Counted from the stretch's first letter, positions 26,773-35,312 are shown. The stretch is 64,000 bases of DNA from an uncultured Desulfobulbaceae bacterium (GCA_947259115.1 CAMYKS010000023.1:87193-151192); one strand, 5' to 3'. A program made the numbers and translations. Notes: generated by a model from the sequence alone, not told the origin.

Positions 26773-27597
26773 ATGATTGATTTTACAGAAGAACAGTTGG
26801 AGCGTTACAGTCGCCACATCTTACTTGATGATGTCGGCGTTGATGGTCAGGAAAAGCTGCTGCAGGCAAAAGTCCTTATAGTCGGCGCTGGGGGACTTGG
26901 CTGCCCTGCAGCCCTTTATCTGGCCGCTGCCGGAGTTGGAACCATAGGTATCATTGACAGTGACATTGTTGAAATATCAAACCTGCAGAGACAGATTGCA
27001 CATTTTACCAAGGATATTAACGTTTCCAAGGTAGATTCAGCTGCAGAAAAAATGCAGGCAATCAACCCTGATATAACGGTAAAGACCTACAAGGATTACC
27101 TCTGTGCAGAAAACATCACTAAAATTATTGAAGGCTATGATTTTGTTCTCGACGGTACTGATAATTTCCCCACCAAGTTTCTTGTTAACGATGCCTGTGT
27201 TTTTCTAGGCATTCCATTTTCTCACGGTGGCATACTTCGTTTTAACGGCCAGACGATGACGGTCATTCCCGGCCAAACTGCATGTTACCGCTGCAGTTTC
27301 CGGACCCCGCCACCACCTGATGCAGTACCGTCATGTGCCCAGGCCGGAGTTCTCGGTGCCATTGCCGGTATGCTGGGGACTATTCAGGCAGCTGAAGCCC
27401 TGAAATACATCACCGGCGTCGGCGAACTGCTCACCAATGGACTCCTAACCTTTGATGCCAGAACCATGGCATTCAGAAAAATTAATTTGAAACGCCAGGT
27501 AAAATGTCCACTATGTGGTGATAATCCGTCAATTACCCGGTTAGTAGATGCGGAACAATCGGTCTGCGAACTGAAAACTGATCCAGTGGCAGCATAA
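26773..27597 (+). CDS. hcyF: MoeB/ThiF/HcyF-like sulfur-carrier adenylyltransferase
   Basis: 274 residues. It adenylates the C-terminal glycine of the carrier so that sulfide can form a thiocarboxylate. The Rossmann site is VLIVGAGGLGCPAALYLAAAG. The Arg that contacts ATP is in NLQRQIAH, and NDACVFLGIPFSHGG carries an E1-like surface. Zinc cysteines are CYRC and CPLCG. ATG 26773 follows GAGG at 26761; upstream sequence is the repeat copy. The stop codon overlaps the JAMM start (TAATG). E1-type catalytic Cys candidate: PSCAQAGVLG. Confidence 0.92.
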   Translation: MIDFTEEQLERYSRHILLDDVGVDGQEKLLQAKVLIVGAGGLGCPAALYLAAAGVGTIGIIDSDIVEISNLQRQIAHFTKDINVSKVDSAAEKMQAINPDITVKTYKDYLCAENITKIIEGYDFVLDGTDNFPTKFLVNDACVFLGIPFSHGGILRFNGQTMTVIPGQTACYRCSFRTPPPPDAVPSCAQAGVLGAIAGMLGTIQAAEALKYITGVGELLTNGLLTFDARTMAFRKINLKRQVKCPLCGDNPSITRLVDAEQSVCELKTDPVAA

Positions 27598-28034
27598 TGT
27601 TACGTATAGAGCAGGAAGTAATAGATAAAATCATTGAACACGGCAGGACTGAGGCACCCCTTGAAGCTTGCGGTTATCTGGCCCAAAAAAACGGGGTTGT
27701 CTGCAGGAGTATCACCATGAAAAATATTGACGCCTCACCTGTCCACTATTCCATGGATCCGGCTGAGCAGTTTGCCGCAGTTCGAGATTGCCGCGCTGAA
27801 GGACTAAGTATCCGGGCTGTTTACCACACCCATCCTGAAACCGCTGCCTATCCTTCAGCAGAAGACATCAAACTCGCCTATGACCCGGCCATAAGCTATG
27901 TCATTATTTCCTTGGCTAAGAACAATCCAAGTATTCATTCCTTTATCATAAGAGAGGAAGAGGTATTCCCAGAACAAATAGAAATAATTGTCGGCACCGC
28001 AGATGCACGATGCGGACAGGTATCGCATCGGTAA
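27597..28034 (+). CDS. hcyD: JAMM/MPN-domain metallopeptidase (HcyD/Mec-like)
   Basis: 145 residues. The JAMM zinc site is complete: Glu in APLEACGYL, then YHTHPETAAYPSAEDIKLAY (HxHPx(n)SxxD). In the homologous pathways this enzyme removes the carrier cap and later frees the new amino acid from the carrier tail. Overlaps hcyF by one base. Its last fifteen or so codons lie inside repeat copy 2, so its C-terminus (TADARCGQVSHR) has been rewritten by that repeat. The fold proper ends before this. Confidence 0.88.
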   Translation: MLRIEQEVIDKIIEHGRTEAPLEACGYLAQKNGVVCRSITMKNIDASPVHYSMDPAEQFAAVRDCRAEGLSIRAVYHTHPETAAYPSAEDIKLAYDPAISYVIISLAKNNPSIHSFIIREEEVFPEQIEIIVGTADARCGQVSHR

Positions 28035-28062
28035 CATAGTGCTATTATCAGGCCCTGTTGAT
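27988..28062. repeat. 75-bp repeat family B, copy 2
   Basis: Covers the last 15 codons of hcyD and the following spacer. It has the same order of blocks as copy 1 but a different internal hairpin (CGATGCG/CGCATCG). The ACAGG/CCTGT outer stem is kept. Confidence 0.75.
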
Positions 28063-28105
28063 TACCACGAGACTTTTTACGACTGAATTTTAATTGGAGA
28101 GAAAA

Positions 28106-28348
28106 ATGACGACAACAATCACTGCAGATGTATTTCAAGATTTAAAAGGTGTTGGCTGCCCCATGAACCTTGTAAAGACCAAGGTTGCATTTTCCAAAAT
28201 GAAATCAGGACAGGTCCTGGGCTTAATTCTTGATAATGGACCGCCGATCAACAATGTTCCCCGCTCTGTAATCCGTGAAGGCCACGAAATTCTTTCTCAA
28301 GAGCAGTTGGATGATGGAACCTGGTCCGTTTTGATCCGAAAAGCTTAA
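28106..28348 (+). CDS. TusA-family sulfur carrier
   Basis: 80 residues. Sulfur-accepting Cys is in GVGCPMNLVKTKVAF, with CPMN instead of the usual CPxP. ATG 28106 is chosen because GGAGAG lies directly upstream; an ATG at 28094 overlaps that site. It probably delivers persulfide sulfur to the carrier system upstream, inferred from position. It ends 65 bases before a strong terminator, so it is the last gene of the cluster. Confidence 0.88.
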   Translation: MTTTITADVFQDLKGVGCPMNLVKTKVAFSKMKSGQVLGLILDNGPPINNVPRSVIREGHEILSQEQLDDGTWSVLIRKA

Positions 28349-28412
28349 ATAAAAACTACAAACCTCCTCTGGTTATCCTTGCCCCCCATGGATAGTATAG
28401 AGGTGTCCCGGG

Positions 28413-28450
28413 ACCGGTGCTGGTTAAGTCCAGCACCGGTTTTTTTGTTT
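28413..28450 (+). terminator. terminator of the thiocarboxylate cluster
   Basis: Eleven-base perfect stem ACCGGTGCTGG/CCAGCACCGGT with a six-base loop, followed by TTTTTT. The stretch from here to 28713 is AT-rich and shows no gene. Confidence 0.92.
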
Positions 28451-28713
28451 TTTTAATGAAATCCTGCATCGACCTGCATATTTCACTGCATTCGCACAAA
28501 CTCTAACAAATGAATTTTTTCAATAAATCAAAGCGTAATAGTAAAAAAAAATGTAGCTTACAAAACCTTGCAATATTTTTCATGAAATATGCGGGTTAGG
28601 ATGTTTGCTGATTATTTTTTCTTGCCCTGCTCAAGGTTGTTGAAAAATTAACAAAATTTCATTAAAGCTTCGCGCTTGATATGATCTCCTGTTTACACTG
28701 AAATTATTTATCC

Positions 28714-28878
28714 TAGGAGCCTGTCGGAGAATTATAATCGTAATGAAAAAACGAGGAATTGAGACCAAATTTTCGAAAATTTGATGCTAACAGCAGCGCT
28801 ATTTAAAGAAAATTCACGGAGATTTGAACCGATTCTCTCGCTTTTGCAGTAGATTGGGAATTCTCCGACAGGCTCCTA
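28714..28878. repeat. MITE family A, copy 2
   Basis: 165 bp, near-identical to copy 1, with matching ends TAGGAGCCTGTCGGAGAATT and AATTCTCCGACAGGCTCCTA. It lies 24 bases before the ZIP start codon, so its right end may influence that promoter. Confidence 0.9.
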
Positions 28879-28902
28879 GTTACAGCAATTCAAAAAAAAA
28901 TT

Positions 28903-29658
28903 ATGACAAACGGAATCATCCCCCTTCTCTGGATTATCGGCAGCAGCCTGCTGATGTGCATACTGGCTCTCGTCGGGGTAATTACCCTGTCGCTGAGCGA
29001 AAAAACTTTGCACCGCCTGCTCCTGCCCCTTGTTGCATTATCTGCCGGTTCACTGCTTGGGGGTGCTTTTTTTCACATGATTCCGGAATCCATTGAAAAA
29101 ACCGGGGCTGATATATCGGTCTATATATATGTTGTAGGCGGATTTACTTTTTTTTTGCTGCTGGAACAACTGTTGCACTGGCACCACTGCCACCGGGGAG
29201 AAACGCTCTGCAAAAAACCCCAGACCTACCTTATTTTAATCGGTGACGGCATCCACAATTTCATCGGCGGCATTGCCGTGGCCGGCACTTTTCTCATTGA
29301 TATCCGCCTTGGCATCTCCACCTGGCTTGCTGCTGCTGCCCATGAAATTCCACAGGAGATAGGTGACTTCAGCGTCCTGGTGCACGGAGGCTGGTCCCGA
29401 AAAAAAGCGCTGCTCTTAAACCTATTATCAGCCTCAACATTTCTTCTCGGCGGTTTACTTGCCTACATGTTTTCTTTCAGCGACTGGATCTACTACCTGA
29501 TCCCCTTTGCAGCAGGCAACTTTATTTATATCGGGGCCTCGGACCTTATCCCTGAAGTAAACAAGCACGAAAGTTTTTCCAGAAATGTTTTGCATTTTTG
29601 TTGTTTCTGTACCGGTATCCTTATTCTTCTTGGCTTACGAATCGTTTTCAGTAATTAA
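28903..29658 (+). CDS. ZIP-family metal ion transporter
   Basis: 251 residues, about eight membrane helices. Imports divalent metals such as zinc, iron or manganese into the cytoplasm. Metal-site helices are seen: GDGIHNFIGGIAVAG and AAAAHEIPQEIGDFSVL. A His-rich loop (LLHWHHCHRG) lies between helices III and IV. ATG 28903 lies just after the MITE; no strong ribosome site is visible. A second ZIP protein of another subtype follows at 31333. Confidence 0.9.
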   Translation: MTNGIIPLLWIIGSSLLMCILALVGVITLSLSEKTLHRLLLPLVALSAGSLLGGAFFHMIPESIEKTGADISVYIYVVGGFTFFLLLEQLLHWHHCHRGETLCKKPQTYLILIGDGIHNFIGGIAVAGTFLIDIRLGISTWLAAAAHEIPQEIGDFSVLVHGGWSRKKALLLNLLSASTFLLGGLLAYMFSFSDWIYYLIPFAAGNFIYIGASDLIPEVNKHESFSRNVLHFCCFCTGILILLGLRIVFSN

Positions 29659-29680
29659 ATATTGCATAGGTGCTATTACA

Positions 29681-30097
29681 ATGAAACTGGTCTCGCTCTT
29701 TCTTTTATCGGCTGCCCTGTTATTCTTCTTTGGATCTCCGCAAATAATTCAGTCTGAGGAGATAGTTAACGAAGTCTTCCTTCTGGAAAAGCACAATAAA
29801 CTTCTGGCATTTTCCGGCCTGCGCAACAACTGGTTTGAAAAAGAATTACGCCCTGATGAAACTATTGTCAAAAGCATGTATGACGGCAATGTGGCCGTCG
29901 CCTACACCAATGAAAGAGCCCTTGCCTTCAGCGGTATCACCGGCAGATGGACAGAAGAACGCTTTCGCATACGCGAGACTGTCATAAGCATTTCCGCTGA
30001 TGGTAATGTCGGGACAGTGATCACCACTATCCGTGCTTTGGGTTTCAGCGCCAAAACGGGAGTCTGGGTTGGATCACCATTTAATATCGGTGACTAG
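29681..30097 (+). CDS. exported protein with three short internal repeats
   Basis: 138 residues. An N-terminal signal peptide (MKLVSLFLLSAALLFFFGSP) is followed by three repeats of about 38 residues, each built as LLAFSGLRNNWFEK, ALAFSGITGRWTEE and ALGFSAKTGVWVG. This pattern suggests a small beta-propeller-like or blade-type repeat. ATG 29681 is chosen over an upstream in-frame start at 29585, which lies inside the ZIP gene. No family is recognised. It follows the ZIP gene by 22 bases and may be co-transcribed. Confidence 0.7.
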   Translation: MKLVSLFLLSAALLFFFGSPQIIQSEEIVNEVFLLEKHNKLLAFSGLRNNWFEKELRPDETIVKSMYDGNVAVAYTNERALAFSGITGRWTEERFRIRETVISISADGNVGTVITTIRALGFSAKTGVWVGSPFNIGD

Positions 30098-30150
30098 CTG
30101 TTTTGTCCGTAGAAGAGATTGGCAAGAAAGTGAAACTTTAAAAACTTCAC

Positions 30151-30203
30151 GCCGACAGGTATTGCGCTTCAAATATATTGATACTGCCCGACCCTGTTGT
30201 TGA
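30151..30203. repeat. repeat family B, degenerate copy 3
   Basis: Reads GCCGACAGGTATTGCGC, then a variable middle, then CCCTGTTGTTGACTGG. The ACAGG/CCTGT stem of copies 1 and 2 is preserved while the middle has drifted. Confidence 0.5.
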
Positions 30204-30315
30204 CTGGGTCTCTTTTTACCATTGCAGCTGTTTTGCTGCTGTAAACCTTTATAAAAATCGGTTATAATCATTTAGTCTCAGTCTTCGCTTTCCCTTAAAA
30301 AAATCATAGGGTGCC

Positions 30316-30960
30316 ATGATATTAGATTTTCGTAAAATCTTTCTAGTAGTTATTTTCCTAGCATTCCTGATAGTGATCCACGAAAAAATCCTTTCCGGTA
30401 TAGGCTCGTTTCTCGTTGTCCAGGATATTCCCGCAAAGGCTGAAGCTGCCGTTATTCTTAACACCGGGGTTGATATTTATCCCCGGTTCATGGAGGCTGC
30501 AGACCTCTACAAACAGGCAAGGGCGGAAAAAGTTGTCATTAACGGCAATAGAAAGACTGAAACATTACGCGGTCTGGAAAACAGCGGTTATGAGCCTCCC
30601 TGCAAATGGTATGCTGAACAAATAAGCGTCCTGACCCATCTGGGCGTAACAAAGGACCATATACTTGCTATCAGCGCCGAGGATGCCTACGAGACCATCA
30701 GTGAGGCAAAAACTGTCGGGGAAACCCTCATTAATAATGGCATGTCAAATGTGATCATTAGCACCAGCAAATTCCATAGTCGCAGGGCCAGGCATATCTG
30801 GAGTAAAATGTACAAGGGAAGATTAACAATTTATATTGCCCCGGCCCAGAATGACCCTTTTAATCCCAAAGCCTGGTGGAAGAGCGGCAGACAGATTCGC
30901 TGGGTTCTATCAGAATACGGCGCCTGGGTTTATTACTATTGGATGAAGATTTTTGACTGA
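30316..30960 (+). CDS. YdcF/ElyC-like (DUF218) membrane-anchored protein
   Basis: 214 residues. One N-terminal membrane helix (about 8-30), then the DUF218 fold: AAVILNTGVDIYPRFMEAADLYKQ, VVINGNRKTE, ISAEDAYETISEAKTVGE and VIISTSKFHSRRARHIW. Family members act in envelope or polysaccharide metabolism, and related proteins appear in PEP-CTERM and exopolysaccharide settings. The precise reaction is not known. Stands alone between repeats. Confidence 0.85.
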   Translation: MILDFRKIFLVVIFLAFLIVIHEKILSGIGSFLVVQDIPAKAEAAVILNTGVDIYPRFMEAADLYKQARAEKVVINGNRKTETLRGLENSGYEPPCKWYAEQISVLTHLGVTKDHILAISAEDAYETISEAKTVGETLINNGMSNVIISTSKFHSRRARHIWSKMYKGRLTIYIAPAQNDPFNPKAWWKSGRQIRWVLSEYGAWVYYYWMKIFD

Positions 30961-30985
30961 CAACTTTTCGTATATATATTTTGCC

Positions 30986-31077
30986 TAGGAGCCTGACGGG
31001 GAATTATAATCGTAAAGAAAATTTGAACCGATTCTCTCGCTTTTGCAGTAGGTTGGGAATTCTCCGACAGGCTCCTA
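30986..31077. repeat. MITE family A, copy 3 (internally deleted)
   Basis: 92 bp. It keeps both terminal repeats and the right internal segment of copies 1 and 2 but lacks about 73 bases of the middle. Confidence 0.88.
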
Positions 31078-31093
31078 AATTTCTAATATAGTT

Positions 31094-31297
31094 AGTGTCT
31101 GTCCAGAAATGAAGATTTTTGCCGGAGATTAAGGATCGCGATAAAAATAAGCGCAGGCATATATTTGATATTCCGAGCATTATTTTTTGAGAAGGATCGC
31201 GATAAAAATAAGCGCAGGCATATATTTGATATTCCGAGCATTATTTTTTGAGCATGACGCAGATATACGACAAAAAGGCCATTTATGGACAGGCACT
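31094..31297. repeat. MITE family C with internal 61-bp tandem duplication
   Basis: Imperfect terminal inverted repeats AGTGTCTGTCCAGAAATG and CATTTATGGACAGGCACT. The element is flanked by AGTT on both sides (31090-31093, 31298-31301), a possible target duplication. Inside, two identical 61-bp units lie head to tail (31131-31191, 31192-31252). It is noncoding. Confidence 0.8.
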
Positions 31298-31332
31298 AGT
31301 TAATCCAGCAAACTTTCTTCTAGGGTTATTGT

Positions 31333-32097
31333 ATGTCGCTTGTTGCCACCGGTCTCATCGCCAGTTTCCTTGCAGGTCTTGCAACCGGTGTCGGTGCCCT
31401 GCCCGCTCTGTTCTTTAAAAGTGTACCGGACAGATTGATGAGCACTTTGCTCGGTGGTGCAGCAGGTGTCATGCTGGCAGCCACCTCTTTTTCCCTCATT
31501 GTCCCTGGCATTGAACACGGCAACCTGCTATGGCCTGGATATGGTGTCTTTATTGTTGTCTTTGGTATGCTTTTGGGAGCAATCTGTCTTGACATTGTTG
31601 ACAGGCTTCTGCCCCATGAGCATTTCATCCTGGGTCACGAGGGGCCATCCAGCAGGATGAAGAGAATCTGGCTTTTTATCATAGCCATTACCATTCATAA
31701 TTTCCCGGAAGGTTTGGCTGTTGGGGTCGGTTTCGGCAGCGGTGATATAGCAAGCGGCACCAGCCTCGCCATTGGCATAGGCCTGCAAAACATGCCGGAA
31801 GGACTGGCTGTCGCCCTGCCATTATTAGGACTTGGCTACAGCCGGCTAAAGGCCATCGGTATTGCTACCCTGACAGGTCTTGTTGAACCGGTTGGAGGGC
31901 TATTGGGGGTTGCATCTGTCTCGATTTTCCACCCTGTTCTGCCACTTGGGCTGGCCTTTGCAGCCGGCGCCATGCTCTTTGTCATCAGTGATGAAATAAT
32001 TCCTGAAACCCATGCCAAGGGCAAGTCCCGGCTGGCAACTTTCGGCATCATCGTTGGATTTGTCATCATGATGGCACTGGACAATCTCCTGGGATAA
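31333..32097 (+). CDS. ZIP-family metal transporter (GufA/ZupT-like)
   Basis: 254 residues, about eight helices. Metal-site motifs are IAITIHNFPEGLAVGVGFG and GIGLQNMPEGLAVALPLLG, the pattern of the GufA subgroup. It differs from the ZIP protein at 28903, so the two are not recent duplicates. Probably zinc or broad divalent-metal uptake, or release in the reverse direction. It starts 36 bases after the family C MITE and is followed by a terminator. Confidence 0.92.
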   Translation: MSLVATGLIASFLAGLATGVGALPALFFKSVPDRLMSTLLGGAAGVMLAATSFSLIVPGIEHGNLLWPGYGVFIVVFGMLLGAICLDIVDRLLPHEHFILGHEGPSSRMKRIWLFIIAITIHNFPEGLAVGVGFGSGDIASGTSLAIGIGLQNMPEGLAVALPLLGLGYSRLKAIGIATLTGLVEPVGGLLGVASVSIFHPVLPLGLAFAAGAMLFVISDEIIPETHAKGKSRLATFGIIVGFVIMMALDNLLG

Positions 32098-32110
32098 TAA
32101 TCCACTCCTG

Positions 32111-32147
32111 AAGGGCAACCCTCCATGTTGCCCTTGATTTTCAGTTT
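32111..32147 (+). terminator. terminator after the second ZIP gene
   Basis: AAGGGCAAC/GTTGCCCTT hairpin with a seven-base loop, followed by GATTTT and TTTTT. The following stretch to 32567 contains frames at 32218 and 32370, but neither has a ribosome site or family similarity. Confidence 0.8.
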
Positions 32148-32567
32148 TTATTCGTTTACACTTTAATCACTTAAATAATACAAGTGCATTGAAATTATCA
32201 GTTATTGGTAAAAAACCATGACTTGTTCCGTGACTCTGATTGGGTCAAAGAATAAATTTCACTATCGCATTTATCAGTTCCCCCTCTGTGCTGAAATAGA
32301 TTCGCACGGCCTGCTTCCAAGAAAAATTCTCTCCGGAATTGATGCATTCGCAAAAATGACTTCCCGGCGTTGGAAATATCTTCGGCGTCTTGCATTGTTC
32401 CCCATTTACCAGCTCGACAACAACACCCCAAAAACGTCAACAGAGCTTATCTGCAGCTGTTTGGAATTGTACCTGCAGCTCAATTTCTTAAGAGCACTGA
32501 AGTCTCTGTGCGACAACGATTACTGTTGGGGTGCAAACATTTTAAACCTGGCAGAGTGAGGGTAAAA

Positions 32568-33752
32568 ATGGAATTACGCAGTCAAAGCACTCCGGAACAA
32601 ATTCAGAGAGCGCACCATAGTATCAAAAACAGAATCAGCAAGGATTTTGCCAAGGATAAAATTAGCAGAATGTTTAACGGTGCCGGTATCTCGGTACAGG
32701 GAAAAAACAAATGGGATATCCGGGTGCATGACGAACGGTTCTACAACCGTATTTTCCTGAAATGGTCCTTGGGTTTTGGCGAATCTTATATGGATGGCTG
32801 GTGGGATACAGAGGCGCTGGATCAATTAATCCACAGGCTCTACACTTCAAATACCGCTTACAAAAAAAGCAATTTCCCAGCTAAACTTGATATGTATAAA
32901 GCCCGCCTTATTAATCAGCAGTCAAAAATCCGCGCCCAAAAAGTTGCACATGTCCATTACGATCTGGGAAACGAGATGTACGCCGATATGCTTGGTGACA
33001 CCATGCAATATACCTGCGCCTACTGGAAACAGGCACAGACCCTAGATGAAGCCCAGGCGCACAAGCTCGATCTTATCTGCAGAAAGATGCATTTGCAAAA
33101 AGGAGAAAAAATACTGGAACTCGGCTGTGGCTGGGGTGGTTTTGCAAAATTTGCTGTCGAAAACTACGGGGTTGAAGTTGATGCCTATAATATCTCCAAG
33201 CAGCAGGTAGAATATGCACGAAAGAGAACCAGGGGAATCCCAGTTACTATCCATCTTGCTGACTACAGGGATGCACAGGGAACCTATGATAAGGTTGCGG
33301 CCATCGGACTTTGTGAGCATGTCGGTTACAAAAATTATGCGGCATTGATGGAAGTTGCACACCGTTGCTTAAAAAAACACGGTATTTTTCTGCTGCATTC
33401 CATTGCCAATAATTTTTCCACAACACATAGCGACCCCTGGTTTAACAAGTACATATTTCCCAACGGCATGCTGCCTTCAATTAAGCAGCTCGGTGAAACT
33501 ATGGAAGGCCTCTTTGTCATGGAGGACTGGCATAACTTCGGCCCGGATTACGACAGGACTTTGATGGAATGGTATCACAACTTTGACCGCCACTGGCCAA
33601 TTTACCAGGAAAAATATGGGGAGCGTTTTTACCGGATGTGGAAATACTACCTTCTCTCCCTTGCCGGAGCATTCAGGGCACGCCGGATCCAACTCTGGCA
33701 GGTTGTCATGTCAAAAGACGGCGTGCCGGGAGGTTATGAATCAGTGCGCTGA
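32568..33752 (+). CDS. cyclopropane-fatty-acid-synthase-like SAM methyltransferase
   Basis: 394 residues, full Cfa length. Seen: LGFGESYMDGWWDTEALD at the N-terminus, HYDLGNEMYADMLGDTMQYT, SAM site ILELGCGWGGFAKFA, the active-site segment IGLCEHVGYKNY, DPWFNKYIFPNG and MEDWHNFGPDYDRTL. It methylates a double bond in phospholipid acyl chains using SAM. Because the next gene is an FAD oxidoreductase of the type paired with 10-methyl fatty acid synthesis, the product may be a methyl branch instead of a ring. ATG 32568 follows GTGAGG; longer in-frame sequence is not conserved. Confidence 0.9.
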   Translation: MELRSQSTPEQIQRAHHSIKNRISKDFAKDKISRMFNGAGISVQGKNKWDIRVHDERFYNRIFLKWSLGFGESYMDGWWDTEALDQLIHRLYTSNTAYKKSNFPAKLDMYKARLINQQSKIRAQKVAHVHYDLGNEMYADMLGDTMQYTCAYWKQAQTLDEAQAHKLDLICRKMHLQKGEKILELGCGWGGFAKFAVENYGVEVDAYNISKQQVEYARKRTRGIPVTIHLADYRDAQGTYDKVAAIGLCEHVGYKNYAALMEVAHRCLKKHGIFLLHSIANNFSTTHSDPWFNKYIFPNGMLPSIKQLGETMEGLFVMEDWHNFGPDYDRTLMEWYHNFDRHWPIYQEKYGERFYRMWKYYLLSLAGAFRARRIQLWQVVMSKDGVPGGYESVR

Positions 33753-33959
33753 ACTGATTGCTGCATTTTCCAGCAAGGCAATGAGAGATTGGGCTCAATT
33801 ATTATCAGGTCGTCCGGAAACACGATTGCTATAGAAAAGAACCAGACTACAACGCCTTGTCAAAGATCATAAGAGCATTCATTCCGCCTCCCTGGCCTTG
33901 CCCAAACATCCTGTTTTTTACCGGGCCTCATTACATAAAAAAAATGGAATTAGTTTTTT

Positions 33960-35312
33960 ATGAACAGTACAGCAAAACTTGCAGCCTATTATGAAAAAAA
34001 GCAGCAACTGGGCGCATCACTTCAATATCGTTCAGATACCCCTATCCGTTTGCTCAAGGATACTTCCAACCTGTTCCGTGATCGTAAACCCATGGATGGG
34101 CCCGGGTTAAACGTAAAAAACTTCAACAGGGTTATCCGCGTAGCTCCTGAAGAGGGCTTTGTTGAAGTTGAGGGCATGACGTCTTACGTTGATTTGACAC
34201 GCGAATGTCTCAAATCCGGTGTCATGCCCACGGTTGTACCCCAGCTCAAATCCATTACCGTTGGAGGAGCTGTCAGCGGCATAGGAATAGAATCGTCCTC
34301 ATTTAAATACGGTCTTGTACACGAAACGCTCCAGGAGCTTGATATTCTCCTTGCAGATGGAACCACTCTGACCTGCACACCGAAAAACGAGCATCAACGT
34401 TTGTTTTTCGGTTTTCCAAATTCATATGGCACGCTTGGATATGCCTTAAAGCTGAAAATTAAAGTTATACCTGTCAAGCCATATGTACGGGTAACCCATA
34501 TTCACCACCATGATGTTGCCGCATATTTTGCTGATATTGATAACAAATGCAGCCAGGATATTGATTTTATTGACGGCGTCATTTTCGGACCAGGTGAATA
34601 CTTCCTGACTATTGGTGAGTTTACCGACTCAGCCCCCTACAGTAGTGATTATTCCTTTAAAAACATATACTACCGTTCCGTTCGGGAGAGGGAATCAGAT
34701 TATCTGAAGGTTGAGGATTATATCTGGCGTTGGGATACTGACTGGTTCTGGTGCTCCCAGTATATTTTTGCCCAGAATCCCATTGTAAGGCGTCTACTTG
34801 GCCCCAAACGCTTAAACTCAATAACCTATACAAAAATCATGCGCTGGAATAGAAGATACAACATCGCGCATAATTTGAACCTGCTCTTCGGATTGCACAG
34901 TGAGGCAGTAATACAGGATGTGGAAATTCCCCTGGCGTTGTGTCCCAACTTTCTGGACTTTTATTTTAATACCATACGGTTCACACCGGTATGGGTATGC
35001 CCCATCCAGCCCCTGGATAATAACGCGAAATTTCCCCTGTATCCTATGGACCCGGATACACTTTATGTAAATTTTGGTTTTTGGAATGTTATAAAAAGTC
35101 AAAAAAAAATGGCACCGGCGCATTACAATAGGCTTTTAGAGCAGAAAGTAAGCGAGTTCGGCGGCATGAAGTCGTTATATTCCGACGCCTATTATTCCCC
35201 AGAGCAGTTCTGGAATATTTACAACAAAGATGAATACTCCCAGCTCAAAAACCGTTATGACCCCAAGGGACAATTCAAAGACCTCTATGCCAAATGTGTT
35301 CAGCATGGATAG
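33960..35312 (+). CDS. FAD-binding oxidoreductase (DHCR24/BfaA-like)
   Basis: 450 residues. An N-terminal PCMH-type FAD domain is visible: NVKNFNRVIRVAPEEGFVEV, GGAVSGIGIESSSFKYGLVHE and LFFGFPNSYGTLGYALKL. The C-terminal part resembles the Diminuto/DHCR24 group that reduces isolated C=C bonds. In actinobacteria, a similar protein (BfaA/TmsA) reduces the methylene intermediate made by a Cfa-like enzyme, giving 10-methyl fatty acids. The neighbouring Cfa-like gene supports the same job here. Gap of 207 bases to that gene. Confidence 0.82.
   Translation: MNSTAKLAAYYEKKQQLGASLQYRSDTPIRLLKDTSNLFRDRKPMDGPGLNVKNFNRVIRVAPEEGFVEVEGMTSYVDLTRECLKSGVMPTVVPQLKSITVGGAVSGIGIESSSFKYGLVHETLQELDILLADGTTLTCTPKNEHQRLFFGFPNSYGTLGYALKLKIKVIPVKPYVRVTHIHHHDVAAYFADIDNKCSQDIDFIDGVIFGPGEYFLTIGEFTDSAPYSSDYSFKNIYYRSVRERESDYLKVEDYIWRWDTDWFWCSQYIFAQNPIVRRLLGPKRLNSITYTKIMRWNRRYNIAHNLNLLFGLHSEAVIQDVEIPLALCPNFLDFYFNTIRFTPVWVCPIQPLDNNAKFPLYPMDPDTLYVNFGFWNVIKSQKKMAPAHYNRLLEQKVSEFGGMKSLYSDAYYSPEQFWNIYNKDEYSQLKNRYDPKGQFKDLYAKCVQHG

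Noticed and set aside
31131-31252. CRISPR array
   Set aside because: The two units are directly adjacent with no spacer, are 61 bp long and lie inside a MITE. No cas gene is near.
32218-32559. 113-codon frame before the Cfa-like gene
   Set aside because: No ribosome site, no recognisable domain, and a competing frame at 32370 of equal quality. It may be old noncoding sequence.
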